A DNA stretch of 35,641 bases from JADHLJ01 sp038118725 (GTDB taxonomy: Bacteria > Pseudomonadota > Alphaproteobacteria > Thalassobaculales > Thalassobaculaceae), in NCBI GenBank assembly GCA_038118725.1, contig JAYOIK010000057.1:1-35641 (forward strand), given 5' to 3'. The translations under genes and the position numbers were made by a program. Within the stretch, counting starts at the first letter, position 1; every line of letters starts with the position of its first letter. Under the pieces are notes generated by a model that worked only from the letters and a program-made list of their open reading frames with translations, did no database searches and had not been told where the DNA came from. Below, piece after piece: positions 24,136 to 32,477 of the stretch.

Positions 24136-25197
24136 TCAGCGCGGAACCATGAACTGCATTCCGAACCAGCGCCACCGGTCCTCGGGCCCGGGCATGGTGC
24201 AATTGACGCGTGAGCGCCCCGGCGGAAACGGCTCCTGAAATCGAACCTCCACCCGGCGCTCCAACCGTTCCAGTCGCACCTCTCCCTCGCTGGAGGCGAA
24301 ACATGCCAACCCGTTCAGGTTTGAAACCTCCGAGGAAACCGTGAAACCGAAAGCCGGCGGGTTATCACCGAGCACGGGATTGGCCGGCAGAACATCCGTC
24401 ACCGGCAGTGGCAAGGCGTTGGCGATCAGTCGAAAACGATCGATGCCTCCAAAACGCTCGTTCAACGCGAACCGCGGCAGCGCGAAGCCATCCAACAATG
24501 TATGCATAACGCCGGAGTTTTGCCCAAAAGCCGCCTTGAAACCGCGATCAATCACCAGATCCCGGACATTCAGGTCAAACTCGCCATATGGATAGGCGAA
24601 AAGCAACGGTCGCTTCCCAAGCTCCGCGACAAAACGGGCATTCGATCCGTCCAGTTCCCGCTTTACCGCCTCCAGGGCGATCGTTGGAAGATGCAAATGG
24701 GATTTGGTTTGGCTGCCGATCGTGACGCCGGCCTCGGCAAGCTCTCGAATTTGATCCCAGGTCATGTATCCGGGCGCGGCCCGGTCGACCGGGTCGGTGG
24801 CGACAAAAAGCGTGAACGGAAACTTCGCGGCCTTCAGGCGTGGCCAAGCGGATTGGTAAACCGAGGCATAGGCGTCATTGATCGTTATACCTACCGTCCG
24901 ATCCGGCAGTTTTTGACCTCCGCCGACTTTCTCGACGATCTCGGAAACCGGCAAAATGGTGTATCGCTGTTTGCGCAATTCCTCGATATGGGCTTCAAAC
25001 TGGTCGAGTTTAATATTCGTTGACGGGTAATCGGACTCGCCAAATCGATGATACATCAAGATCACGGCGGAGGACTCTTGCGCCTGGGCCGCGCCGACCT
25101 GGAACGGCCCCTCGGTCCAGGCCACGCCCATCATCATCACAAGCGCCGAAAGAGTTTTCCGCACGCCAACCCAAAGCCGATCCGTCTGCTTCGCCAT
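24136..25197 (-). CDS. Polysaccharide deacetylase (NodB-like) family protein with altered motifs
   Basis: The 353-aa product has an N-terminal signal sequence to about residue 40 (GAAQAQ) and a NodB-type (CE4) barrel, then a C-terminal beta-rich extension ending in WRWFGMQFMVP. The usual metal/catalytic motif TFDDG reads TINDA here (Asn107, Asp108), and the H(S/T)xxH motif reads QTKSH with Gln163 in place of the first His and His167 kept (His169 follows). The downstream FAYPYGEFD is normal. It may therefore bind, not deacetylate, sugars, or use changed chemistry. The start at 25197 has GGTGGA 7 bases upstream; the GTG at 25227 is weaker. It is divergent from tsaB. Confidence 0.82.
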   Translation of the reverse strand: MAKQTDRLWVGVRKTLSALVMMMGVAWTEGPFQVGAAQAQESSAVILMYHRFGESDYPSTNIKLDQFEAHIEELRKQRYTILPVSEIVEKVGGGQKLPDRTVGITINDAYASVYQSAWPRLKAAKFPFTLFVATDPVDRAAPGYMTWDQIRELAEAGVTIGSQTKSHLHLPTIALEAVKRELDGSNARFVAELGKRPLLFAYPYGEFDLNVRDLVIDRGFKAAFGQNSGVMHTLLDGFALPRFALNERFGGIDRFRLIANALPLPVTDVLPANPVLGDNPPAFGFTVSSEVSNLNGLACFASSEGEVRLERLERRVEVRFQEPFPPGRSRVNCTMPGPEDRWRWFGMQFMVPR

Positions 25198-25333
25198 TCG
25201 CAAATCCACCACGCGGGACACAGCCACTCGATCCGCAGTATATAGGCTGCATGGTTAAAGGTTCCACACTATTGAAAATCAATGCTTCCATCCGTCCACG
25301 GCGGCGGCGCGCCGGCACATGGTGGTATCCGTC

Positions 25334-26047
25334 ATGCTAATCCTGGCGATGGACTGTTCCAGCGCGGCTTGCTCCGTCGCGGTTTCGCGCGATTCAACCA
25401 TCATCGGGCGAGACTTCTCGCTTATGACACGCGGCCACGCCACCGCCTTGCCGCCGATGATCTCGCGGGTGTTGGCGGATTGCGGCCTGGGCGCCCGCGA
25501 CATGGATGCGTTCGCGGTCTCCGTCGGTCCCGGCTCCTTCACCGGATTGCGGGTGGCGATGGCGGCGGCGAAGGGCCTCGCGGTCGCCGCCGATCGTCCG
25601 CTCATCGGCGTTTCATGTTTCGATGCCGTCGCCCGACGCGCCAGCTCCGAGAATGTCGATGGCACCTATGAAGCGCTGTTATTGACCCTGGCCAGCAAAC
25701 GCGAGGAGGTTTTCGTCCAAGCCCGCGACGCGGCCGGCCACGAACTCATCGCGGATCAAGTTCTCCGACCGACCGAAATTGATCGTCTTGTCGGCGATAA
25801 ACTGAGCGACAGCGCGCGACTCCTCGTCGCGGGCGACGCCACCGAAGTCGTGACCGAGGTCCTGCGAGCTCCGGACTCGCATTGCCTCGCACTTGTCTTC
25901 GAAGGCTCGATGATGCCCCCGGACGCGGAGGACATTGCCTTGCTCGCGCATGACATTTCGACTCGGGACGGGATCATCTCGAATACGTATACAGCCGGGT
26001 TGGTCCCGGTCTATCTGCGCCCTCCAGCCGCCAAGAAGGCGTCATGA
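25334..26047 (+). CDS. tsaB: tRNA threonylcarbamoyladenosine biosynthesis protein TsaB
   Basis: TsaB partners with TsaD and TsaE to make t6A37 in tRNAs that read ANN codons. The 237-aa protein has the ASKHA-type start LILAMDCSSAACSVAV, VGPGSFTGLRVAMAAAKGLA near 62-81, and a C-terminal VPVYLRPP, all typical. The start ATG at 25334 is chosen because GGTGG lies 8 bases upstream and family proteins begin with MLILA; 25319 is an alternative. It overlaps rimI by 4 bases (ATGA). Confidence 0.94.
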   Translation: MLILAMDCSSAACSVAVSRDSTIIGRDFSLMTRGHATALPPMISRVLADCGLGARDMDAFAVSVGPGSFTGLRVAMAAAKGLAVAADRPLIGVSCFDAVARRASSENVDGTYEALLLTLASKREEVFVQARDAAGHELIADQVLRPTEIDRLVGDKLSDSARLLVAGDATEVVTEVLRAPDSHCLALVFEGSMMPPDAEDIALLAHDISTRDGIISNTYTAGLVPVYLRPPAAKKAS

Positions 26048-26643
26048 ACTGGTTGCGGATCCACGATCGCATCTCTCCGATCGTGCGTGGAAATGGACGA
26101 ACCGCCCGCCATGTCGCCAAGCTGCAAGACATTCGTTCCGGGATGTCTTGGCGCGAGGAAGATATCGGCTCGATGCTCCGCTCCGGCGAAATCAGCGGTT
26201 ACGCGGCGACGCGTCATGGCCGAGGGGCCCCGATTTTGTTCATCGGAGCGATCCTGTTCCGAACAATGGCCGACGAGGGGGAGATACTTTCACTGGCGGT
26301 CCGACGTTCCGAGCGGCGGCGAGGCATCGCGAGCGCGCTGATGAGCAGCGCCCTGCGCGCAATGAAACTGGGCGGAGCGGAAAAAATATTTCTCGAGGTA
26401 AGCGAAGCGAATCGGGCGGCGCGCGCCCTATATCAACGATTTGGCTTTGAAAAAGTCGGCGTCAGATACAACTATTATTCGACAAAGCACCAAAAATCTC
26501 ACAACGCTTTGGTGTTTCGGCTGGAGTTTTCGCCCCCAGGGGCACGGCGACATCGCGTTGGATTCACAAGGCAGTCGCGGGATCCGTATCGCCGGTCACG
26601 ACATTGGAAAGCCCGGAAAACATTGATTTTACGGAAACATTGA
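26044..26643 (+). CDS. rimI: Ribosomal-protein-alanine N-acetyltransferase-like GNAT protein (RimI-type)
   Basis: This 199-aa GNAT acetyltransferase has the acetyl-CoA motif VRRSERRRGIASALM and the C-terminal FLEVSEANRAARALYQRFGFEKVGVRYNYY of the RimI group, which acetylates the N-terminal Ala of ribosomal protein S18. It overlaps tsaB as ATGA, the usual arrangement. Its last 36 residues form an Arg-rich tail (SPPGARRHRVGF ... TLILRKH) not typical for a RimI of about 150-160 aa. The AT-rich mucR leader begins about 45 bases after its stop. Confidence 0.88.
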   Translation: MNWLRIHDRISPIVRGNGRTARHVAKLQDIRSGMSWREEDIGSMLRSGEISGYAATRHGRGAPILFIGAILFRTMADEGEILSLAVRRSERRRGIASALMSSALRAMKLGGAEKIFLEVSEANRAARALYQRFGFEKVGVRYNYYSTKHQKSHNALVFRLEFSPPGARRHRVGFTRQSRDPYRRSRHWKARKTLILRKH

Positions 26644-26689
26644 CCAGAAGCGCTTATTTTCCCTCGGATTGACCGACCTGATTTCTCAA

Positions 26690-26935
26690 TGACGCAAAAT
26701 AAAATGAAAATATTACCTAAAATTACTTATTCTGTTATTTTTAAATTTGCAAAAATATTGATAATTAACTTACCCTGTGGCTCATTTCCAAATTTATGAT
26801 GAATAAATTATCGTTTATCTTAAATATTACGTTAAAAATTTGCAGAATTTTTAAAAGATTGACAAGAAATGTAACTTCGAAAATCCAACGTTTTTTTATG
26901 TTGCTTTCGCAATACGATTGTCATAAGAGGGCGCG
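26690..26935 (+). promoter_or_regulatory. AT-rich regulatory region upstream of mucR
   Basis: About 245 bases of strongly AT-rich sequence stand out sharply from the surrounding GC-rich DNA and have no supportable gene. The motif AAATTTGCA occurs twice, at 26743-26751 and 26836-26844, with T/A-rich flanks. Candidate -35 boxes include TTGACA at 26859-26864, without a matching -10. MucR/Ros proteins bind AT-rich DNA and repress their own genes in known cases, so this is probably an autoregulatory region (inference). It fills most of the 328-base gap between rimI and mucR. Confidence 0.6.
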
Positions 26936-26971
26936 GGTAGTTGTTGCGATCATTACCGTGGGATTGAAAAG

Positions 26972-27388
26972 ATGGTTGCGGAAGCAGAAGAAAACGATCG
27001 AATTGAATATACCGTGGAGGTTGTTTCGGCCTATGTATCGAACAACACTGTCTCCACTGAAGACTTGCCGCAACTGATAGACCGTGTCTATGCGTCGTTG
27101 GCTGGTCTGGGTGTAGCCGAGCCGGCGAAACCCGAAACGCCGAAGCCGGTCGTGCCGATCAACAAGTCGGTTACACCGGATTACATCATTTGTCTTGAGG
27201 ACGGAAAACGCCTCAAAATGCTCAAGCGGCACCTTAAGACCGCGTACAACATGACTCCCGAGGAGTATCGCGAGCGTTGGGGCCTGCCGGGCACTTACCC
27301 GATGGTCGCGCCGAACTACGCCAAGCAACGTAGTAAGTTGGCTAAGGAGATCGGCCTTGGAAACTCGGGACGGCGTCGCCGTCGGTAA
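26972..27388 (+). CDS. mucR: MucR/Ros family transcriptional regulator
   Basis: The 138-aa protein is a MucR/Ros-type DNA-binding regulator (H-NS-like, controlling exopolysaccharide, motility and virulence genes in relatives). The N-terminal oligomerisation part spans about 10-48, and the DNA-binding part runs from DYIICLEDGKRLKMLKRHL to GLPGTYPMVAPNYAKQRSKLAKEIGLG, ending in an Arg run. In Ros the zinc ligands follow C-x2-C-x9-H-x4-H; here the positions are Cys74, Asp77, His87 and Tyr92, so at least one ligand is lost. This form occurs in other alphaproteobacteria. The ATG has a GGGA site about 9 bases upstream. Confidence 0.92.
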   Translation: MVAEAEENDRIEYTVEVVSAYVSNNTVSTEDLPQLIDRVYASLAGLGVAEPAKPETPKPVVPINKSVTPDYIICLEDGKRLKMLKRHLKTAYNMTPEEYRERWGLPGTYPMVAPNYAKQRSKLAKEIGLGNSGRRRRR

Positions 27389-27442
27389 TACCGAGAAAAC
27401 GTTTTTCAGAGGGGAAAGTCACCTCTGAGTTCGTCACGAGAG

Positions 27443-27480
27443 ATTGCTCGTTCCATGCCTTGGGACGGGCAATTTCATTT
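27443..27480 (+). terminator. Intrinsic terminator after mucR
   Basis: A 12-pair stem with two G-U wobbles joins 27443-27454 and 27462-27473 around a 7-base loop and is followed by a short T-rich run. It sits 54 bases after the mucR stop and would separate mucR from olsB. Confidence 0.6.
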
Positions 27481-27654
27481 GGGAGCGCGATTTATCGCCG
27501 GTCCGCCAAAGGAGAACAAAACCGCGGGGGAACCAGCGCGCCGCCGGCTCATCGACGCTATATTACCGAGCGGCAATCCAACTTTCATCTCAACATAACG
27601 ATTACACACTATGATTCCGCCGAATTCATAGTCCCCGTGTTTGAGAGAGACGCC

Positions 27655-28500
27655 ATGGTCACGGTATCCGAAAACATCACGCGACCCACGCCCCCGCCGA
27701 CCACGCGCGAACCTGATTTCACCGCCATAACGATGGGAAGCACGGAGCTTCGATTGGCCCGTGGGATCGGCGACATCGAGGCCGCGCAGGAACTAAGGTA
27801 TCGGGTATTCTATGAGGAGATGGGCGCCGAGCCGTCCCATGAAAGCGCCGGTCTTGGCCTGGACCGGGATTCCTTCGATGCCGCGGCCGAACATTTATTG
27901 GTGATCGATCATGCCCGCGGCGGCGAGGTCGTGGGTACCTATCGCCTGCTCCGACGGCGTTTCTCCGAAAAATCAGGCGGCTTTTATACATCTCGGGAAT
28001 TCGACATCTCGAAACTGACCCGCGCCAAGGGTGAAATCCTTGAGCTTGGCCGCTCTTGCGTGGCCAGGGAGTTCCGATCCCGAGCCACGATGTCTTTACT
28101 ATGGCGAGGCCTCGCGGCCTATGCGTTCGAGCACAAAATCGAGTTGATGTTCGGCTGCGCGAGCTTTCCGGGCGCCGACCCGGCGGTTTACGCCGAGGCC
28201 CTTTCCTATCTTCACCAAAATCATCTGGCCCCGCGCGATTTGCGACCGTCGGCCTTGCCGGCGCGCTATGTAGACATGAATGTTTCTGGGGCGCGGGAGA
28301 TCGAAACCAAACGGGCCATCGCCAGCCTTCCCCCCCTGATAAAGGGCTACATGCGCCTCGGCGGCTGGGTCGGCGATGGCGCGGTCATCGACCATCAGTT
28401 CAACACAACGGACGTTTGCATCATCGTCAAAATGGAGAACCTGACGCGACGTTACTCTCGTCACTACGAGCGCACCGCGCGCGGCGTCGGACTTCAATGA
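27655..28500 (+). CDS. olsB: Ornithine N-acyltransferase OlsB (GNAT-family)
   Basis: OlsB transfers a 3-hydroxyacyl group from acyl carrier protein to the amino group of ornithine, giving lyso-ornithine lipid. The 281-aa product fits: LRLARGIGDIEAAQELRYRVFYEEMGAEP start, DRDSFDAAAEHLLVIDH, EILELGRSCVAREFRSRATMSLLWRGLAAYA in the middle, and the conserved PLIKGYMRLGGWVGDGAVIDHQFNTTDVCIIVK near the end. The ATG at 27655 follows a GAGAGA site. A TATGAT box lies at 27610-27615 without a good -35. Its stop overlaps the next gene as ATGA, so olsB-olsA are coupled, as in other producers of these phosphorus-free membrane lipids. Confidence 0.9.
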   Translation: MVTVSENITRPTPPPTTREPDFTAITMGSTELRLARGIGDIEAAQELRYRVFYEEMGAEPSHESAGLGLDRDSFDAAAEHLLVIDHARGGEVVGTYRLLRRRFSEKSGGFYTSREFDISKLTRAKGEILELGRSCVAREFRSRATMSLLWRGLAAYAFEHKIELMFGCASFPGADPAVYAEALSYLHQNHLAPRDLRPSALPARYVDMNVSGAREIETKRAIASLPPLIKGYMRLGGWVGDGAVIDHQFNTTDVCIIVKMENLTRRYSRHYERTARGVGLQ

Positions 28501-29348
28501 TAGAGCGGCGAACGGAACACGCGGGGCTTATCCATACGGTGCTTCCGGGCCGCGCGGCGGAGGCTCGGTCGGGACTTGGGAACCCGTGGCTCGCGACCTG
28601 TCGGCTGACCACATATGCCCTGCTGACGCTTGGATTGTTGCCCATTCAACTCCTCGCCTTGGGCTTTTGGCCGTCACTGGCCCGGGCAATTCCTCGCCTC
28701 CACCACGGGTGCGCGGCCCATATCCTCGGATTGCGGGTCCGATGTATAGGTCGGCCATCCACCACCGGGGCAACGCTGTTCGTGAGCAATCATGTCTCTT
28801 ATTTCGACATCATAGCGCTTGGATCCCTTGTCCCAGCCAGCTTCGTCGCCAAGGCGGATGTGGCGCGCTGGCCTGTTTTCGGGTTCTTGGCCCGGATTTG
28901 CCGGACGGTTTTCGTCGACAGGAACGCCTCGGATCCGCGCGAGCAGATCGACACGATCCGGCGCCGGCTCGATAAACCCGAAAGTCTGATCGTCTTTCCG
29001 GAAGGCACCAGCAGCGATGGCAGCCGGGTCCTTCCCTTCAAGAGCACGCTCTTCGCGTCGGTTGAGCGCGAGCCGATCATCGTGCAACCGATATCGATAT
29101 GCTACACGCGTCTGAACGGGATCCCAATCGGTCGAGCCTACCGCCCCTTTTATGCGTGGTTTGGCGATATGGATCTGGCACCGCATCTTTGGTCGGCGCT
29201 TGCACTCGGCGCGGCCGAAGTGGTTATCCGATTTCACGAACCGATCGAGGCGCGCGACTTCCCCGATCGAAAGGCATTGGCGGACCATTGTCACCTACGC
29301 ATCACACAAGGTGTCGGTGCCGATCTTTCCCGATCAAGGCTGGCTTGA
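28497..29348 (+). CDS. olsA: Lyso-ornithine lipid O-acyltransferase OlsA (PlsC-family)
   Basis: The 283-aa PlsC-type acyltransferase has a membrane segment near the N-terminus (about 38-62), the catalytic HX4D motif NHVSYFD (His99, Asp104) and FPEGTSS. In the OlsBA pathway OlsA adds the second acyl chain to lyso-ornithine lipid. The assignment as OlsA, not a glycerol-phosphate PlsC, is by coupling to olsB (4-base overlap). The start at 28497 is fixed by this overlap. Confidence 0.85.
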   Translation: MIERRTEHAGLIHTVLPGRAAEARSGLGNPWLATCRLTTYALLTLGLLPIQLLALGFWPSLARAIPRLHHGCAAHILGLRVRCIGRPSTTGATLFVSNHVSYFDIIALGSLVPASFVAKADVARWPVFGFLARICRTVFVDRNASDPREQIDTIRRRLDKPESLIVFPEGTSSDGSRVLPFKSTLFASVEREPIIVQPISICYTRLNGIPIGRAYRPFYAWFGDMDLAPHLWSALALGAAEVVIRFHEPIEARDFPDRKALADHCHLRITQGVGADLSRSRLA

Positions 29349-29446
29349 CTTGGCCAAGTCGGATGATAGTGTGGCTCGTGGATAAATACGCGGGAATCGG
29401 AGAGAATGCCTGCGCTTAACTCTGAACGCTCTCGGAACGGCACCGG

Positions 29447-30883
29447 ATGACGGCTCCGAGCACGCGGCGCGAGACGGCGACGAAAAAGTCGCTCTTCATC
29501 AAGACCTACGGCTGCCAGATGAACGTCTACGATTCCGATCGCATGGCGGAACTTCTGGCGCCTTCCGGCTATGAGACCGTCGCGACCGCCGACGGCGCCG
29601 ACATGATCATCCTCAACACCTGTCACATCCGGGAAAAGGCGACGGAAAAGGTTTTCTCGGAGCTTGGCCGCATGCGGGTGCTGAAGGACGAGGCCATGGA
29701 TGAAGGGCGCCATGTCCTCTTGGCCGTCGCGGGATGCGTCGCGCAAGCCGAGGGCCAGGAGATTCTCGATCGCGCGCCCTATGTCGACATGGTCTTCGGT
29801 CCGCAAACCTATCACCGGCTTCCGGAATTGGTGGCCAAGGCCTCGGAAGGGGAGCGATCGAAAAGGCGCGGCGCCCGACTGATCGATACGGACTTTCCCG
29901 TGGAAAGTAAGTTCGACCACCTGCCCCAGGAACCGACATCGGCGACCAGCGCCTTCCTCACCATCCAAGAGGGATGCGACAAGTTCTGCTCGTTCTGCGT
30001 GGTGCCCTACACAAGGGGCGCGGAAATGTCGCGGCCCGCGCCGGCCATCCTCGAGGAAGCCGAGCGATTGGTTCGCGGCGGCGCGCTTGAAATCACCCTG
30101 CTTGGACAGAACGTCAACGCCTATCATGGAGATGGTCCGGATGGCCGCGAGTGGTCGCTGGGCCGCCTGATTCGCGCGCTCGCCGAAATCGACGGCCTGG
30201 CGCGCATCCGGTACACCACCTCACATCCTCGTGACATGGACGATGATCTGATCACCGCCCATGGCGAGGTGCCGCAGCTGATGCCATTTCTTCATCTTCC
30301 AGTGCAATCCGGCTCAGACCGAATATTGGAAGCGATGAACCGCAAGCATGATGTCGACACCTATTTGAAACTGATCGACCGGCTTCGGGAAGCCCGCCCC
30401 GATCTAGCGCTTTCCTCGGACTTCATCGTCGGCCATCCGGGCGAATCCGACGCGGATTTCGCCGCGACGCTCAACCTTGTCTCTCGGGTCGGTTTCGCCC
30501 AAGCCTATTCCTTCAAGTACAGTCCGAGACCGGGCACCCCGGCGGCGGCGCATGAGCAATTGCCCGAGACGGTCCGGTCCGAGCGGCTACAAGGTCTCCA
30601 GCAACTTCTCGGGGCCCAACAGCGCGCCTTCAACGTGGCCAGCATCGGCCAGACCCAGGAGGTCCTGGTGGAGCGCGCTGGTCAGCGCCCGGGACAATTG
30701 TTGGGCCGAGGTCCCTATATGCAGTCCGTGCATTTCGAGGGGCCGGATCGGCTTTTCGGTTCAATCGCGAAGGTTCGGATAACCGATGGATTGAGCAACA
30801 GCCTCGCGGGCAGGGTCATGACCACGGAAGATTCTTCTCCGGCTACGCTAGCCTCTTACGAAAGGGAGGAAGTGACACGGTGA
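29447..30883 (+). CDS. miaB: tRNA-2-methylthio-N6-dimethylallyladenosine synthase MiaB
   Basis: MiaB is a radical-SAM methylthiotransferase that makes ms2i6A37 in tRNA. The 478-aa protein has the N-terminal UPF0004 domain with Cys23 (KTYGCQMN), Cys59 (NTCHIR) and Cys about 97, the radical-SAM CDKFCSFC motif (about 177-184), and a C-terminal TRAM domain. Upstream, the sequence TTGACT (29345-29350) is a possible -35 but has no good -10. The stop overlaps phoH by 4 bases (GTGA), starting a chain of coupled genes through lnt. Confidence 0.96.
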   Translation: MTAPSTRRETATKKSLFIKTYGCQMNVYDSDRMAELLAPSGYETVATADGADMIILNTCHIREKATEKVFSELGRMRVLKDEAMDEGRHVLLAVAGCVAQAEGQEILDRAPYVDMVFGPQTYHRLPELVAKASEGERSKRRGARLIDTDFPVESKFDHLPQEPTSATSAFLTIQEGCDKFCSFCVVPYTRGAEMSRPAPAILEEAERLVRGGALEITLLGQNVNAYHGDGPDGREWSLGRLIRALAEIDGLARIRYTTSHPRDMDDDLITAHGEVPQLMPFLHLPVQSGSDRILEAMNRKHDVDTYLKLIDRLREARPDLALSSDFIVGHPGESDADFAATLNLVSRVGFAQAYSFKYSPRPGTPAAAHEQLPETVRSERLQGLQQLLGAQQRAFNVASIGQTQEVLVERAGQRPGQLLGRGPYMQSVHFEGPDRLFGSIAKVRITDGLSNSLAGRVMTTEDSSPATLASYEREEVTR

Positions 30884-31899
30884 ACGTAAAACACGGTGAC
30901 GGCGGGCGACTCACCCTGGAGTTCGACGATCACAAACTGTTACCGCTATTGTTCGGTCAACATGACCGCAACCTCGCGCGTATCGAACAGAAGCTTAAGG
31001 TCTCCCTGGCCTGTTTCGGAAACACCGTGGAGATTACAGGCGACACCGTTTCGACACCGATCGCCCGCGCGACTCTCGAGGCCTTGTACCGCCGTCTCGA
31101 AAAGGGCAAGGGCAAGGACATGATGGATCTGGGAACCGTGGACGCGGCGGTTTCCTTCGCTTTGAACGGGCCGGAATCCGCCAACGGACCCGACCTTTCC
31201 AAATTCGAGGACACGACCAGCAATCTCGATACCTGGAAACGTCCGGTCGCGCCGAGATCGCCAAATCAGCACGCCTATATCAGGGCGTTGACCGAGACCG
31301 AGCTGGTCTTCGGATTAGGCCCGGCGGGAACCGGCAAGACCTATCTCGCGGTAGCCATGGCGGTGAGCATGTTGAAGCGCCGACGGGTCGATCGCATCAT
31401 TCTATCACGACCGGCCGTCGAAGCCGGCGAACGTCTCGGCTTTCTGCCCGGTGACATGAAGGACAAGGTCGACCCTTACCTGCGCCCACTCTACGACGCG
31501 CTTTACGACATGATGCCCGCCGAACAGGTCGAGCGCCTGCTGGGCAGCGGCGAGATCGAGGTCGCGCCCCTGGCGTTCATGCGTGGGCGCACGCTCGCCA
31601 ACGCCTTCGCCATCCTCGACGAGGCGCAGAACACGACCCCTACGCAGATGAAGATGTTTCTGACCCGGATGGGGGAGAACTCAAGAATGTGCGTCACCGG
31701 CGATCTCTCGCAGATCGATCTGCCCTTTGGCGCGAAATCCGGGCTGCGCGACTCCCTTGAGGTGCTGCGCGAGGTGTCCGGTGTCGCCGTGACCGAATTC
31801 ACGGCCGCCGACGTGGTACGCCACCCCTTGGTCACGCGGATTGTCAACGCCTATGGCAAGCGCGACGGTCTGTTGATCGACAAGGATCGCGAGAAATGA
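30880..31899 (+). CDS. PhoH family ATPase (PhoH-like, YbeZ type)
   Basis: The 339-aa protein has the Walker A motif GPAGTGKT (147-154), FAILDEAQN as Walker B, and an N-terminal KH-like part, as in YbeZ, the PhoH-like protein that partners with YbeY in rRNA processing. It starts with GTG overlapping the miaB stop (GTGA), with a strong GGGAGG site about 10 bases upstream. It ends overlapping ybeY as ATGA. Confidence 0.94.
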   Translation: MNVKHGDGGRLTLEFDDHKLLPLLFGQHDRNLARIEQKLKVSLACFGNTVEITGDTVSTPIARATLEALYRRLEKGKGKDMMDLGTVDAAVSFALNGPESANGPDLSKFEDTTSNLDTWKRPVAPRSPNQHAYIRALTETELVFGLGPAGTGKTYLAVAMAVSMLKRRRVDRIILSRPAVEAGERLGFLPGDMKDKVDPYLRPLYDALYDMMPAEQVERLLGSGEIEVAPLAFMRGRTLANAFAILDEAQNTTPTQMKMFLTRMGENSRMCVTGDLSQIDLPFGAKSGLRDSLEVLREVSGVAVTEFTAADVVRHPLVTRIVNAYGKRDGLLIDKDREK

Positions 31900-32477
31900 G
31901 ATCTCGAATCATGTTGCCCGACGACCCGGACCCCGACGCTAGGGGCGAGACCGCCGCGGATTTCGAATCGGTGGTTGTCTCGATAACCGAAATCGCCTGG
32001 GAGCGGGAACACGCCGATTGGTCGGCCATCTGCGAGACCGCCGCCGTCGCGGTACTGGGCCATCCCCGCTCCGGCGCCGATACCGTGGTGGGAGAGACCA
32101 CCATCGTTCTCGCCGACGACGCGACCGTTCAACAGCTTAACCGCGACTTTCGCGGAATTGATAAGCCGACCAATGTCCTCTCCTTCATCGCGCGGTCACC
32201 AACCGTGCCGGCGACGGACGCGCCGCTTGGCGATGTGATTCTGGGCCTCGAGACCGTTCAACGCGAGTGCCGGGAGCTCGGCATCCCGCTTGGCGATCAT
32301 GTCCGCCATCTCGTGGTTCACGGATGCCTGCATTTGCTCGGCCATGATCATGAAAGCGACCGTGACGCGGAACACATGGAAAACCTGGAAACCGAGATCC
32401 TCGCGGGACTGGGTGTTCCGGATCCCTATCGAGCCAGAGAGGTTTCCATGGAAACCGAGCGGGGAGAGGGAACATGA
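31896..32477 (+). CDS. ybeY: Endoribonuclease YbeY
   Basis: YbeY is a zinc endoribonuclease for 16S rRNA maturation and ribosome quality control. The 193-aa protein contains the signature HGCLHLLGHDH with His142, His146 and His152 (H-x3-H-x5-H), plus PTNVLSF and the LGDVILGLETVQREC segment. The N-terminus (about 20 residues) is longer than in short family members and variable. Overlaps of 4 bases join it to the phoH-like gene before and corC after. Confidence 0.95.
   Translation: MRSRIMLPDDPDPDARGETAADFESVVVSITEIAWEREHADWSAICETAAVAVLGHPRSGADTVVGETTIVLADDATVQQLNRDFRGIDKPTNVLSFIARSPTVPATDAPLGDVILGLETVQRECRELGIPLGDHVRHLVVHGCLHLLGHDHESDRDAEHMENLETEILAGLGVPDPYRAREVSMETERGEGT

Noticed and set aside
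26796..27077. 93-codon frame in the AT-rich mucR leader
   Set aside because: It runs into mucR in another frame, is Lys/Arg/Ile-rich because of base composition, and has no ribosome site of note.
27402..27427. CAGAGG / CCTCTG hairpin after mucR as a second terminator
   Set aside because: Stem of only six pairs and no T-run; the hairpin at 27443 is the better candidate.
27460..27654. 5' extension of the olsB frame
   Set aside because: The extension runs through the terminator after mucR and has no family support; the ATG at 27655 has a ribosome site and begins the real product.
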